Origin: Pseudomonas pharyngis
Lineage (GTDB): Bacteria; Pseudomonadota; Gammaproteobacteria; Pseudomonadales; Pseudomonadaceae
DNA: 64,000 nt
Assembly: GCF_021602345.1 (NCBI RefSeq)
Contig: NZ_BQID01000014.1
Span: forward strand, 87,035-151,034
Direction: 5' to 3'
The position numbers were made by a program, and so were the translations under genes. Below, one piece after another: positions 45,543 to 54,432 of the stretch. The stretch's first letter is position 1. Every line of letters begins with the position of its first letter. The notes beneath the pieces are model-generated. The model had not been told where the DNA came from. It saw nothing but the letters and a program-made list of their open reading frames with translations, and searched no databases.

Positions 45543-45968
45543 TTACTTGGCGAAGAGCTGGCTCATATCCTTGAAGGCCTTGAATTCGAGGGCATTGCCG
45601 CAAGGGTCGAACAGGAACATGGTGGCTTGCTCGCCAACCTGTCCTTTGAATCGAATGTAAGGTTCGATCACAAATTCGGTACCGAAAGACTTGAGGCGCT
45701 CTGCCAGCGCTTCCCACTCTTCCCATCCCAGGATGATGCCGAAGTGAGGAACAGGAACGTCGTGCCCGTCGACCGGGTTGCTGTGAACGCTTTCCTGAGA
45801 CGCGGTTTTCGGGTGCTCGTGAATCACCAGTTGGTGCCCGTAAAAGTTGAAGTCGACCCACTGGTTGCTGGAACGCCCCTCTTCCAGGCCGAAGACTTCA
45901 CCGTAAAAAGTGCGGGCTGCAGCCAGGTTGTAAACGGGGATGGCGAGGTGGAATGGCGAAAGGCTCAT
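45543..45968 (-). CDS. VOC (glyoxalase/dioxygenase fold) protein
   Basis: This 141-residue protein has two beta-alpha-beta-beta-beta units typical of the vicinal oxygen chelate fold: [22 protein letters not shown] (first metal histidine) and [20 protein letters not shown], ending in [15 protein letters not shown] with the last glutamate ligand. It is similar to glyoxalase or dioxygenase-like proteins; the substrate is unknown. The start is the ATG at 45968, five bases after GGAG. It is divergent from a LysR gene across about 104 bases, so that regulator is its probable controller. Confidence 0.88.
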   Translation of the reverse strand: MSLSPFHLAIPVYNLAAARTFYGEVFGLEEGRSSNQWVDFNFYGHQLVIHEHPKTASQESVHSNPVDGHDVPVPHFGIILGWEEWEALAERLKSFGTEFVIEPYIRFKGQVGEQATMFLFDPCGNALEFKAFKDMSQLFAK

Positions 45969-46072
45969 CAGAACTCCGATACGGTTTTTGTGGTTGGTGA
46001 GCACATCGTAGGGCGACACTGGCAGCAAAAAAATCAATATATATTTCTCAGAAACACAACTAACATTTGTGA

Positions 46073-46951
46073 ATGATCAAAGAACTCAAGACCCTCATTG
46101 CCGTCGCCCGGGAAGGCACTTTCGCGGCTGCCGGCAACCGGATCGGCCTCACCCAGGCGGCGGTGAGCGCCCAGATTCAACGTCTGGAAGCCGAGCTCGG
46201 CTTTGAAATATTCGACAGAAAAGGACGCTCGGCCCACCTCAACAGGATGGGCCAGCAAGTCCTGCTTCAGGCGCAGGAGCTGCTTCGTCTTTACGACAAC
46301 CTGGGATCGACCACCGTCGGTCTTTCCACCAGCATTCTGGTCAACGTAGGCGCAATCGCCTCAGTCCAGCGATCGTTTCTCCCGGACGCACTCGCCAGGT
46401 TCCACCAGCAGTGCCCGGAATGCCGAACGCGTGTCGTGCCCGGTCTTTCCATGGAGCTGGTGAACCTGGTGGATACTGGCGAAATCGACATGGCGGCGAT
46501 CATTCGGCCGCCCTTCTCGCTTCAAAGCGATCTGCGCTGGACCACACTGGCGCTTGAACCCTACCGTCTGATCGTGCCCAAGGACGTACCGGGAGAAGAC
46601 TGGATCGAACTGCTCTCAAGCCTGCCGTTCATTCGCTATGACCGCTCTTCATTCGGCGGCAGGCAGGTCGATCGTTTCCTGCGACAGATGCATTTCACTT
46701 TGCGTGAAGTCTCTGAGCTGGATGAGCTGGAGGCCATCATCAGGCTGGTGGAGAATGGCGTAGGGGTCGCGCTCGTGCCGCAGACGGCCACCCATCAGCA
46801 ATGGCCGTCAGGGGTGCGGGCGCTCGATCTGGGCCAGCATACTTTCCATCGTGATATCGGACTGGTGCACAGGCCTCGGCGAAGTTTCACCGAACCTGTA
46901 CGGACTTTGGCTGAACTTATTCTCGAGCAATTCAAGGTGGCGGCTGAGTGA
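46073..46951 (+). CDS. LysR-family transcriptional regulator
   Basis: This is a 292-residue LysR-type regulator. The N-terminal winged helix shows [35 protein letters not shown], followed by a linker helix and a periplasmic-binding-like effector domain (about 90-285). Divergence from the VOC gene fits autoregulation plus control of that gene, the usual LysR arrangement. It ends 11 bases from the convergent esterase gene. The effector is unknown. Confidence 0.92.
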   Translation: MIKELKTLIAVAREGTFAAAGNRIGLTQAAVSAQIQRLEAELGFEIFDRKGRSAHLNRMGQQVLLQAQELLRLYDNLGSTTVGLSTSILVNVGAIASVQRSFLPDALARFHQQCPECRTRVVPGLSMELVNLVDTGEIDMAAIIRPPFSLQSDLRWTTLALEPYRLIVPKDVPGEDWIELLSSLPFIRYDRSSFGGRQVDRFLRQMHFTLREVSELDELEAIIRLVENGVGVALVPQTATHQQWPSGVRALDLGQHTFHRDIGLVHRPRRSFTEPVRTLAELILEQFKVAAE

Positions 46952-46962
46952 GGGTCGATGGC

Positions 46963-47946
46963 TCACCCCTCAACAAGCCGCCCCGCAACCCACGCACGAC
47001 TATACCCGAGCACCCTCCCCGCCAACCCCAGCGGAAAATGAATCACCCCATGTGCGGTTTCCGGCAAGAGGTGCACCTCCACTTCCGCCGCCCTGCCCCA
47101 ACGTTCAGCCAACTCAAGCGTGTCATCCCTGAGCGGATCCAGTTGCGCAGCAAACATCAATGCTGGCGGAAAACCGGTGAAGTCACCGTACAGCGGAGAC
47201 AACGGCGCCTGCCGGCGTTCTTCCTCGTTCAATCCCGGAGTGAGCATTTGCAGCGCTTCAACCATCCCCGGCCCGTCCAGCAGCAAGGTATCGGGCCCGG
47301 CGCTGCGTACGCTGGGGGTTCCGGTAAGGTCGTAGACGCCGTAATACAGCAGCGCCCCGCTCACCCGTTCGAGCAGGTCCGGCCACTGTTTGAGTTGCAG
47401 CAGGGTCGCGGCGGCGAGGTGGCCGCCTGCCGACTCGCCCACGACGATGACGGGCAGATTCGCAAACTCGCGGCAGTCATCGCTCAGCAGCCAGCGGGCC
47501 GCCGTGAGGCAGTCCTGCATGGTGCCCTCGATCGGAGTCGAGACCACAAGCCGATAGTCGACCGAGATCACTGCTACGTCGCAGGATTTCACCATGGCGA
47601 TATTGAGGGGGTCGTTCATCTGCGCGTTGCCGATGACCCAGCCGCCACCATGAAAATCCAGCACCACGCCTTTGGCCTTTGTCTTTGGCCGAATAATCCG
47701 CACCGGCACTGATGCGCCGTCGACACCCACCACTTTTCGCTCGGCCTCGAGCCCGTGCTTGAGCAACTTTCTTGCGCCGCCCAATTGGCTTAGTCGCAAC
47801 AGCAACTGAATCGCCCGTGGCGTGATGCGATTGCGGATACGAAAGCGCGGCAGCCGGGCAAGCTTGCGGTTGAACGCGCGCAATTGCGCCAACTCGTTAT
47901 CGTCTGCGGGCCAACGGGTTGATGTCTTCATTTCGTCCTGGCTCAT
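46963..47946 (-). CDS. Alpha/beta hydrolase, hormone-sensitive-lipase type
   Basis: This is a 327-residue esterase of the HSL family (bacterial family IV). The oxyanion motif is in VVLDFHGGGWVIG, the nucleophile elbow is VVGESAGGHLAA (serine), and the acid and histidine lie in AAQLDPLRDD and PETAHGVIHF. No signal peptide is seen, so it should act in the cytoplasm on short-chain esters. It is divergent from an SDR gene across 190 bases and convergent with the LysR gene. Confidence 0.9.
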   Translation of the reverse strand: MSQDEMKTSTRWPADDNELAQLRAFNRKLARLPRFRIRNRITPRAIQLLLRLSQLGGARKLLKHGLEAERKVVGVDGASVPVRIIRPKTKAKGVVLDFHGGGWVIGNAQMNDPLNIAMVKSCDVAVISVDYRLVVSTPIEGTMQDCLTAARWLLSDDCREFANLPVIVVGESAGGHLAAATLLQLKQWPDLLERVSGALLYYGVYDLTGTPSVRSAGPDTLLLDGPGMVEALQMLTPGLNEEERRQAPLSPLYGDFTGFPPALMFAAQLDPLRDDTLELAERWGRAAEVEVHLLPETAHGVIHFPLGLAGRVLGYSRAWVAGRLVEG

Positions 47947-48137
47947 CGGCGGTTGTTGCGCAGGATATCAGCGGTTGCGGTCTGTTCCAGCCTGGATGCC
48001 TGGAGCTACGCAAAAAGTTCATCGACCGTCATCTCGCCCCGTTGATAGGAATAGGCAATGATCAAAGACAAACCGACATAGGTGAGTGTTTCTTCGATGG
48101 ATACCATGAGCTGAAACCGCATTCACTGGAGCCCGTC

Positions 48138-48971
48138 ATGACCACCACCAAAACCCTCTTCATCACCGGCGTCAGCAGCGGCTTCGGCCACGCGCTGGCC
48201 AAGGAAGCGCTGGCTGCCGGCCACCGCGTCATCGGCACCGTCCGCAACGAAGCCGACCTGCAAGCCTTTCAGGCGCTGTCCAGCGGCAACGCGTACGGCG
48301 TGCTGCTGGACGTCACGGACTTCGACCGCATCGAAGGCGTCGTGGCAACCGTCGAAGCGACCCACGGTCCGGTCGATGTGCTGGTCAACAACGCCGGCTA
48401 CGGCCACGAAGGCATTTTCGAAGAGTCGCCGCTGGAGGACATGCGCCGCCAGTTCGACGTGAATGTGTTCGGCGCGGTCGCGGTGACCAAGGCGTTTGTG
48501 CCGTTCTTTCGCCAGCGGCGGGCGGGTCATATTCTCAATATCACGTCGATGGGCGGCACAATCACGATGCCGGGTATCGCGTACTACTGCGGCAGCAAGT
48601 TTGCGCTCGAAGGCATCTCCGATACCCTGAGCAAGGAACTGGCGCCGTTCAATATCTTCGTGACCGCCGTCGCACCGGGTTCATTTCGGACCGACTGGGC
48701 CGGTCGTTCGATGCAGCGCACGCCGCGCAGCATCGCCGACTATGACGCCAGTTTCGATCCGGTGCGCAAGGCCCGCGAAGACAAAAGCGGCAAGCAACTC
48801 GGTGATCCGCGCAAAGCGGCGCTGGCGATGTTGCAGATCATCGCCAGCCCTGCTCCGCCAGCGCATCTGTTGCTGGGCAGCGATGCATTGAACCTGGTGC
48901 GCGACAAGCTGAAACGTGCCGCCAGCGAGATCAATCAATGGGAAACGCTGAGCCGCTCCACCGACCATTGA
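48138..48971 (+). CDS. Short-chain dehydrogenase/reductase
   Basis: This is a 277-residue classical SDR. The cofactor motif is TGVSSGFG, with NNAGYG, ITSMGG (catalytic serine region) and YYCGSK (catalytic tyrosine and lysine). The length is slightly above the 250 typical of the family, with a C-terminal extension seen in oxidoreductases of the retinol-dehydrogenase-like group. The start is the ATG at 48138, seven bases after GGAG. An AraC-family gene begins 21 bases after the stop on the same strand, so the two are probably one operon. Confidence 0.92.
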   Translation: MTTTKTLFITGVSSGFGHALAKEALAAGHRVIGTVRNEADLQAFQALSSGNAYGVLLDVTDFDRIEGVVATVEATHGPVDVLVNNAGYGHEGIFEESPLEDMRRQFDVNVFGAVAVTKAFVPFFRQRRAGHILNITSMGGTITMPGIAYYCGSKFALEGISDTLSKELAPFNIFVTAVAPGSFRTDWAGRSMQRTPRSIADYDASFDPVRKAREDKSGKQLGDPRKAALAMLQIIASPAPPAHLLLGSDALNLVRDKLKRAASEINQWETLSRSTDH

Positions 48972-48992
48972 ACGGCCCACAGAGAGAACCCG

Positions 48993-49931
48993 ATGAAACA
49001 GGCCGACCCGAGCACTTCGCGCATGGTGCAGCTCATGGAGACGCTGGCTCCGGTCGAGGGCTATAACCTCGGTGCGTTGGAGGGCGTACGCTTCCTGCGC
49101 TCGAACCGACCACTGACCCGCACGCCGGTGCTGTACGACCCCGGCATCGTGATTCTCTGTCAAGGACAGAAACGCGGGTATCTGGGCGATGACGTTTACG
49201 TCTATGACGCCCAGCATTACCTGGTGGTATCGGTTCCGATCCCCTTCACCATGGAGACCGACGCCTCTGAAGACGAGCCAATGCTCGCGATCTATATGCA
49301 GCTCGATTTCCAGGTGGCCAGCGAGTTGATGCAGCAGGTGGATGAGGTTCACGGCCCGAGTGATGCGCCACCCAAGGGCATGTTCGCCTCACCGATGGAC
49401 GACCGCCTGCGCGCATCGACACTGCGCTTTCTCGAAGCCATGAGTATTGCGGGTGAGGCGCAGATATTGGGGCCGTCGCTGTTGCGGGAAATCTACTACC
49501 GCATCCTGACCGGCGAACAAGGCGGCTCGATGCGCGCCGCACTCAATCGGCAAGGGCACTTCGGCAAGGTGACGCGGGCGATCCGCAAGATCCACAGCAG
49601 CTATCAGGAGCGTCTGGACGTCGAGCAACTGGCGCGCGAGGCGAGCATGAGCGTGCCCAGTTTTCACCTGCATTTTCGCAGCGTGACGGACGCCTCGCCC
49701 ATGCAATACCTGAAATCGACGCGCCTGCATCAGGCGCGACTTTTGATGTTGCGCCATGCCATGACTGCCTCAGCGGCGGCATTCAGCGTCGGCTATGAAA
49801 GCGCTTCGCAGTTCAGCCGCGAGTTCAAACGTTTTTTCGGCCGAACGCCGCAAGCGGAGATTGAGTGGATGAAGGCAACGTATGCGTTGCCTGCGCCGAC
49901 GTCGGCCTCGGATTATGTTTCGTCGCATTAG
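48993..49931 (+). CDS. AraC-family regulator with AraC_N domain
   Basis: This is a 312-residue regulator. The N-terminal part (LETLAPVEGYNLGALEGVRFLR..., PGIVILCQGQKRGYLGD) fits the AraC_N type, and the C-terminal 100 residues form the DNA-binding domain (LAREASMSVPSFHLHFRSV, FSVGYESASQFSREFKRFFG). Regulators of this subtype often sit beside SDR or alcohol dehydrogenase genes and respond to small hydrophobic compounds. It is co-directional with the SDR gene 21 bases upstream and ends four bases from a convergent second AraC gene. Confidence 0.91.
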   Translation: MKQADPSTSRMVQLMETLAPVEGYNLGALEGVRFLRSNRPLTRTPVLYDPGIVILCQGQKRGYLGDDVYVYDAQHYLVVSVPIPFTMETDASEDEPMLAIYMQLDFQVASELMQQVDEVHGPSDAPPKGMFASPMDDRLRASTLRFLEAMSIAGEAQILGPSLLREIYYRILTGEQGGSMRAALNRQGHFGKVTRAIRKIHSSYQERLDVEQLAREASMSVPSFHLHFRSVTDASPMQYLKSTRLHQARLLMLRHAMTASAAAFSVGYESASQFSREFKRFFGRTPQAEIEWMKATYALPAPTSASDYVSSH

Positions 49932-49935
49932 CCGA

Positions 49936-50937
49936 TCAGGCCTCTACAGGTGACTGCGGGGTGTCGGGGTCCAGTTGCCGACGGCGGAACTGTCCAGGTG
50001 GCTGGCCGTGGATCTGGCGAAAACGTCGGGAGAAATAAGCTTCATCTGCAAAGCCGCACAGCCTCGCCACCTCGCCCACTGGCCGGGTTCCATTGAGCAG
50101 GTAATTGCGTGCCGCGTGCATTCTGCGTTCCAGCACCAGCTCGGTGAAGGTCTTGCCGATTTCCTTGCGCAGCCAGTGCGTGAGATAGGTCGGTGACAGA
50201 TAGGTCGCCGCCGCGACCTTGATCAGATTGAGATCGGGGTCGGCAATGTTCTTGCGCAAATACTCGAACATCCGGCTCAGTGCATCCCGCCGACTGGCTT
50301 GCGCGGCATTCTCTTCTGCCAGGCGTTTGAGTGGTTCGGCATACAGGACGCACACCTTGCCCACCAGTTGCAGCAGCAATCCCTTGAGCACTTCGCGTGT
50401 ACCGAACTGACGATTCTCGTCCAGGCCGCGCATCTGTTCGATCAAACCACAGACCTCGTTGAAGTCCTCATCCCCCAGTATGAAATCCAGATGCTCTTGA
50501 AAGCGAAACGGCGACAGTTCGGGCGCCAGGAGAATCGATACCTCCTCCAGATCCATCGGGTCGCACTGCAAATGCGGCAACAGAAAGGTCTGGGAAAAGT
50601 TGATCACCATGAAATTGCTGTCCGCCGGATGCGGGATCACGTGCACACGGTGCGGCAGGATGAATGCCAGTGCGTTACGCGGAAACGGACGAACCGCGTT
50701 GCCAATGTGCTGCACCGTGTCGCCGCCGAGGTTGATCTGGATCTGGAAGTATTCGTGTCGGTGCGGGCCTGTCTCGGCGCGGCGACCTTTTTTGTCACGA
50801 ATGTAGAAATCCATCATCTCGCTGCGTTGCTGCATGACGTAGGTGGGCACACGGCATTGTGACGTCATTTCTTGAGAATCCTCGACAGGTACTCGGGCAG
50901 GTTTTCCTGGCGTTGCCGAGTAATCGGCGTGGCTCAT
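49936..50937 (-). CDS. AraC-family regulator of the adjacent sugar-acid operon (inferred)
   Basis: This is a 333-residue regulator. The N-terminal cupin-type sensing domain has GPHRHEYFQIQINLGGDTV and FILPHRVHVIPH; the C-terminal helix-turn-helix pair has VAAATYLSPTYLTHWLRKE and LCGFADEAYFSRRFRQIHG. The start is the ATG at 50937; a longer start at 50982 is possible but less natural. It is divergent from the MFS-FAH-SDR-dehydrogenase operon across a 517-base region with two inverted repeat pairs, which makes it the likely regulator of that operon. Confidence 0.9.
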   Translation of the reverse strand: MSHADYSATPGKPARVPVEDSQEMTSQCRVPTYVMQQRSEMMDFYIRDKKGRRAETGPHRHEYFQIQINLGGDTVQHIGNAVRPFPRNALAFILPHRVHVIPHPADSNFMVINFSQTFLLPHLQCDPMDLEEVSILLAPELSPFRFQEHLDFILGDEDFNEVCGLIEQMRGLDENRQFGTREVLKGLLLQLVGKVCVLYAEPLKRLAEENAAQASRRDALSRMFEYLRKNIADPDLNLIKVAAATYLSPTYLTHWLRKEIGKTFTELVLERRMHAARNYLLNGTRPVGEVARLCGFADEAYFSRRFRQIHGQPPGQFRRRQLDPDTPQSPVEA

Positions 50938-51023
50938 CTTGAAGGTTCGTCGCCGACCCTTCAAGCAGTCATACGATGACAACTAGGTCAGTCATTTTTC
51001 TACACCACCCCCGCTAATGATCA

Positions 51024-51145
51024 CTGTCCAAAAATAGCGACCGCAAAGTCAGCGTTTTTTTCGTTTAAAAACAGTCGGATAAAAAACAAACCAGAGAGCA
51101 TCTGGAAAATTCACTGTGTGGACTTTTTTGGACAGGTTTATCCGA
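51024..51145. promoter_or_regulatory. Two inverted repeat pairs, candidate AraC operators
   Basis: CTGTCCAAAAA at 51024-51034 recurs inverted at 51125-51135. TCGGATAAA at 51075-51083 recurs inverted at 51137-51145. On the minus strand the right-hand copies are adjacent and form one 21-base composite. The region is AT-rich and lies between the AraC gene and the operon it faces, so these are plausible binding sites or a looping arrangement. Confidence 0.5.
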
Positions 51146-51259
51146 CGCGCCCTTCTCCGGAAAAAATGATCTAACACCTTGATTGATTTCAAGAGGTTGT
51201 ACGACCACTGTATTTCCCACGCCCAACCTCTTTCAAAAACAACAGAAGGTGCGCACGTC

Positions 51260-51331
51260 ATGAATCCGCTATTGCTCCCCGCCGCCCCTCCCCATCCTTT
51301 ACCGACGATGCCAGCCGGAAGACGTCCCTGA
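51260..51331 (+). CDS. Possible 23-codon leader ORF
   Basis: A short frame (MNPLLLPAAPPHPLPTMP then AGRRP and stop) begins with ATG about ten bases after AGAAGG, in the long leader of the MFS operon. It is proline- and leucine-rich. A leader peptide is possible, but such short frames also arise by chance, so this is tentative. Confidence 0.22.
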   Translation: MNPLLLPAAPPHPLPTMPAGRRP

Positions 51332-51383
51332 ACGTCTGACCCTGGCCGTTTGTGCCAATCGTTTCAACTTCGATTGCCTTGCC

Positions 51384-51417
51384 TGCGGACAGCGGGCAAC
51401 GGCGTCGGCTGTCCGCA
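51384..51417 (+). promoter_or_regulatory. Leader hairpin upstream of MFS operon
   Basis: TGCGGACAGC and GCTGTCCGCA form a perfect 10-bp stem with a 14-base loop, ending 37 bases before the MFS start codon. No T-run follows. It could influence translation, mRNA stability or binding of a regulator. Confidence 0.4.
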
Positions 51418-51454
51418 AACAACTCGACACTTCTAACAATAACGAGGTCCACTC

Positions 51455-52804
51455 ATGTCGAATTCGCACACCTCTCAAACCACCGCGCCCCCCTTGATTG
51501 CCGCCGACAGGGACGCCGTGTCATCCCGGCGACTGCCGACGCGGCGACGCTGGTTCATGCTCTCGCTGCTGCTGATTGCGACGATCATCAATTACATCGA
51601 CCGGGTGAACATCTCGATCGCCGCCCCGTTCATGGCCAAGGACCTGGGCCTGGACAAGATCGAAATGGGGCTGATCTTCTCTGCCTTTGCCTGGACCTAC
51701 GCACTCGCTCTGGTGCCGGCCGGATTTATCGCCGACCGTTTCGGTTCGCGCTTCACCTACGGGGTTTCACTGATCAGTTGGTCGACCGTCACGGTGTTTC
51801 AAGGCTTCGCCACGGGATTCGCTTCGCTGTTCGGTCTGCGCCTGGCCGTCGGGGCGATGGAAGCGCCGGCATTTCCGGCCAACAGCCGTGCGGTGACCGT
51901 GTGGTTCCCGGCGCGGGAACGGGGCCTTGCCAGCAGCATTTACGTCTGCGGGCAGTACCTGGGAACGGCACTGTTTACCGGTGCCCTGCTGTGGCTGGCC
52001 ACAACCTTTGACTGGCGCCATGTCTTCTACAGCACCGGCGCGCTCGGCATCGTCTTCGGTGTGCTGTGGCTGTATCTGTATCGCGATCCGCTGAACTGCA
52101 AGAAGGTCAGCAAAGAGGAGTTGAAATACATCGAGGCCGGTGGCGGACTGGTCAAGAGCAGCCAGGAACGCACTCGTTTCAACTGGCGGCAGATCGCCGA
52201 GCTGTTCAGCTACCGTCAGGTCTGGGCCATTTGCATCGGCAAGTTCGCCAGCACCTCGGCGCTGTACTTCTTCCTCACCTGGTTCCCGACCTATCTGATT
52301 GAAGAACGCCATCTGACCACGATCAAGGCCGGGATCTTTGCCGTGATGCCCTTCGTGGGCGCAACGGTCGGCATCCTGCTCGCCGGCATCGTCTCCGACT
52401 TGTTGATCCGTCGTGGTTATTCAATGTCTTTCGCCCGGAAATTGCCGCTGGTGGTCGGGTCGATGCTGGGTATGTCGATCGTGCTGGTGAACTTCACCGA
52501 CTCGAACGTCATCTGCATCGCCGTGCTGACCATTGCCTTCTTCGCGCAGGGCATCGCGTCGTCTTCGTGGGCGGCGGTGTCGGAGGTGGCGCCCAAGGAA
52601 CTGATCGGACTCACCGGCGGGATTACCAGCCTGGCCGCCAACATTGGCGGCATTGTGACCCCGATCGTGATCGGCGCCATCGTCCACGCCACCGGCTCGT
52701 TCGCCTGGGCGTTCTGGTTCATCGGTGCCGTGGCGCTGATCGGCACCCTCTCCTACTCATTGTTGCTCGGTCGCCTGTACCGCATCGAGTTGAAAACACG
52801 CTGA
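51455..52804 (+). CDS. MFS transporter of the anion:cation symporter (ACS) type
   Basis: This is a 449-residue membrane protein with about twelve hydrophobic segments. The first helix contains NYIDRVNISIA, the hallmark of the ACS group (glucarate, galactonate, phthalate and hexuronate transporters), and ADRFGSRFTYG follows in the loop between helices 2 and 3. It should import an organic anion, most likely a sugar acid, with protons. It is the first gene of a four-gene operon with a hydrolase and two dehydrogenases and is divergent from an AraC regulator. The substrate is not determined by sequence. Confidence 0.92.
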   Translation: MSNSHTSQTTAPPLIAADRDAVSSRRLPTRRRWFMLSLLLIATIINYIDRVNISIAAPFMAKDLGLDKIEMGLIFSAFAWTYALALVPAGFIADRFGSRFTYGVSLISWSTVTVFQGFATGFASLFGLRLAVGAMEAPAFPANSRAVTVWFPARERGLASSIYVCGQYLGTALFTGALLWLATTFDWRHVFYSTGALGIVFGVLWLYLYRDPLNCKKVSKEELKYIEAGGGLVKSSQERTRFNWRQIAELFSYRQVWAICIGKFASTSALYFFLTWFPTYLIEERHLTTIKAGIFAVMPFVGATVGILLAGIVSDLLIRRGYSMSFARKLPLVVGSMLGMSIVLVNFTDSNVICIAVLTIAFFAQGIASSSWAAVSEVAPKELIGLTGGITSLAANIGGIVTPIVIGAIVHATGSFAWAFWFIGAVALIGTLSYSLLLGRLYRIELKTR

Positions 52805-52909
52805 AGCCAGAACAACTGTTTTCTCCAATTGGAGGCGGCTTTCGTCCAACTTCGCCAGCGATTGCCGCCGTACGCTGCACTCTCACACAGGACTTTCAGC
52901 AGGATGAAC

Positions 52910-53596
52910 ATGACCGAATACGTCTTTACCCCGGATCTGCCAGTGACCTTGCCGATTGTCGGCAGCGAGCAACGCTTTCCCGTCGGACGCGTGTTCTGCG
53001 TCGGCCGCAACTACCCGTGGCCGGACACCCTGGGCCAGCCGCGCCAGCCACCGGTGTTCTTCATGAAACCGGCAAGCAGCGTGGTGGACGCTGCCGGCGA
53101 AGTGATCTTCCCGTCACTGACCGAAGAGTTTGCCCATGAAATCGAGCTGGTCGTGGCCATCGGCGAAGGTGGCGCGCAGATCCCCGAGAGCCAGGCGCTG
53201 GCCTATGTCTGGGGCTACGCCGCCGGCCTGGACCTGACCCGTCGTGACGTACAGCGACTGGCCAAGCGCGACGGCTTGCCATGGGAAGGTGCCAAGGTGT
53301 TTGACGGCGCCGCACCGATGACCGCCATTGTGCCGGTCACCCGGACCGGGCGGCTCGAAGGGGAATTATGGTTGAGCGTGAACGGTGAAGAACGCCAGCG
53401 CGATCGTCTCGACAGCCAAATCTGGTCGGTGAGTGAAGTCATCAGCCGTATCTCGCAATCCGTAACACTCAAGGCCGGCGACCTGATCATGACCGGCAGC
53501 CCCGCCGGCGTCGATGTCTTGCAACCCGGCGACGTCATCAGCGCCGGGATCGACGGCATTGGCCAACTCGAAATGCGCGTCGGCCCACGGCCTTGA
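52910..53596 (+). CDS. Fumarylacetoacetate hydrolase-family protein
   Basis: This is a 228-residue FAH-fold hydrolase close in length to acylpyruvases such as YcgM and fumarylpyruvate hydrolase. It shows FCVGRNYPWP, VFFMKPASSVV, the metal-binding acidic pair in HEIELVVAIGEGG, the aspartate in GYAAGLDLTRRD and the closing TGSPAGVDVLQPGD. It probably cleaves a carbon-carbon bond of a beta-diketo acid. I chose the ATG at 52910, five bases after AGGA; an ATG at 52904 is also possible. It stands 105 bases after the MFS gene and 39 before the SDR gene in the operon. Confidence 0.9.
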   Translation: MTEYVFTPDLPVTLPIVGSEQRFPVGRVFCVGRNYPWPDTLGQPRQPPVFFMKPASSVVDAAGEVIFPSLTEEFAHEIELVVAIGEGGAQIPESQALAYVWGYAAGLDLTRRDVQRLAKRDGLPWEGAKVFDGAAPMTAIVPVTRTGRLEGELWLSVNGEERQRDRLDSQIWSVSEVISRISQSVTLKAGDLIMTGSPAGVDVLQPGDVISAGIDGIGQLEMRVGPRP

Positions 53597-53635
53597 GTCT
53601 GTCCTTAAGTGATTGGAAAAAAGGAGAACAACAAG

Positions 53636-54400
53636 ATGTCTGACACTCAATCCTTGAAAGTTGCCCTGGTGACCGGCGCCGGCAGCGGGATCGGCCGTTC
53701 CGTAGCCCTGGGCCTGCTGGCCGACGGTTACACCCTGGTGCTGGCCGGGCGCCGGCCCGAACCCTTGCAGGCGTTGGTCGATCTGGCGGCCAGCGAAGGC
53801 CGCGAAGCGCTGGCGGTGCCTACCGATGTACGCGACCCCGCCAGTGTCGATCAGCTGTTTGCAACCATTGCCGAAGTCTACGGACGCCTGGACGTGGTCT
53901 TCAACAACGCCGGGGTCAATGCCCCCGCCGTGCCGCTGGATGAGCTGACGTTCGAGCAGTGGCGAAACGTGATCGACACCAACCTCAACGGGGTTTTTCT
54001 CTGCGCCCGTGGCGCGTTCGGGCTCATGCGCCGGCAAGAGCCACAGGGTGGCCGCATTATCAACAACGGTTCGATTTCGGCCCACACCCCGCGTCCTTTC
54101 AGCAGCGCGTACACCGCCAGCAAACACGCGGTGCTGGGGCTGACCAAGTCACTGGCGCTGGATGGTCGGGAATTCAATATCGCCTGCAGCCAGATCGACA
54201 TCGGCAATGCCTTGACCGAAATGTCGGTGCGCATGACCAAAGGCGTGCGCCAGGCCAACGGCAGCATCGCCGTGGAGCCGATGGTCGACGTCAAGCATGT
54301 CGCCGACGCCGTGCGCTACATCGCCGGTCTGCCCCTGTCGGCCAACGTCCTGAACATGACCGTCATGGCCACCGCCATGCCGTTTGCCGGCCGCGGTTGA
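53636..54400 (+). CDS. Short-chain dehydrogenase/reductase
   Basis: This is a 254-residue classical SDR with cofactor motif [20 protein letters not shown] (serine) and the catalytic tyrosine and lysine in [16 protein letters not shown] lies about ten bases before the ATG. Within the operon it probably oxidises a hydroxyl group of the imported acid before the FAH-family cleavage, though the order of steps is inference. An intrinsic terminator overlaps its stop codon, so expression of the next gene may be reduced. Confidence 0.92.
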   Translation: MSDTQSLKVALVTGAGSGIGRSVALGLLADGYTLVLAGRRPEPLQALVDLAASEGREALAVPTDVRDPASVDQLFATIAEVYGRLDVVFNNAGVNAPAVPLDELTFEQWRNVIDTNLNGVFLCARGAFGLMRRQEPQGGRIINNGSISAHTPRPFSSAYTASKHAVLGLTKSLALDGREFNIACSQIDIGNALTEMSVRMTKGVRQANGSIAVEPMVDVKHVADAVRYIAGLPLSANVLNMTVMATAMPFAGRG

Positions 54401-54412
54401 GCCGGCTTTTTT
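54386..54412 (+). terminator. Intrinsic terminator overlapping the SDR stop codon
   Basis: Two GCCGGC copies (self-complementary) flank a nine-base loop that contains the TGA stop and are followed by six T. It is a short but well-formed terminator inside what otherwise reads as an operon, so it may set the ratio between the SDR and the following dehydrogenase. Confidence 0.65.
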
Positions 54413-54432
54413 ATTGCGTAAGTGAGGTTTAC

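Noticed and set aside
51049-51452. Two short minus-strand frames (about 64-70 codons) in the AraC-MFS leader
   Set aside because: Composition is not protein-like, ribosome sites are poor, and they overlap the inverted repeats and the leader hairpin.
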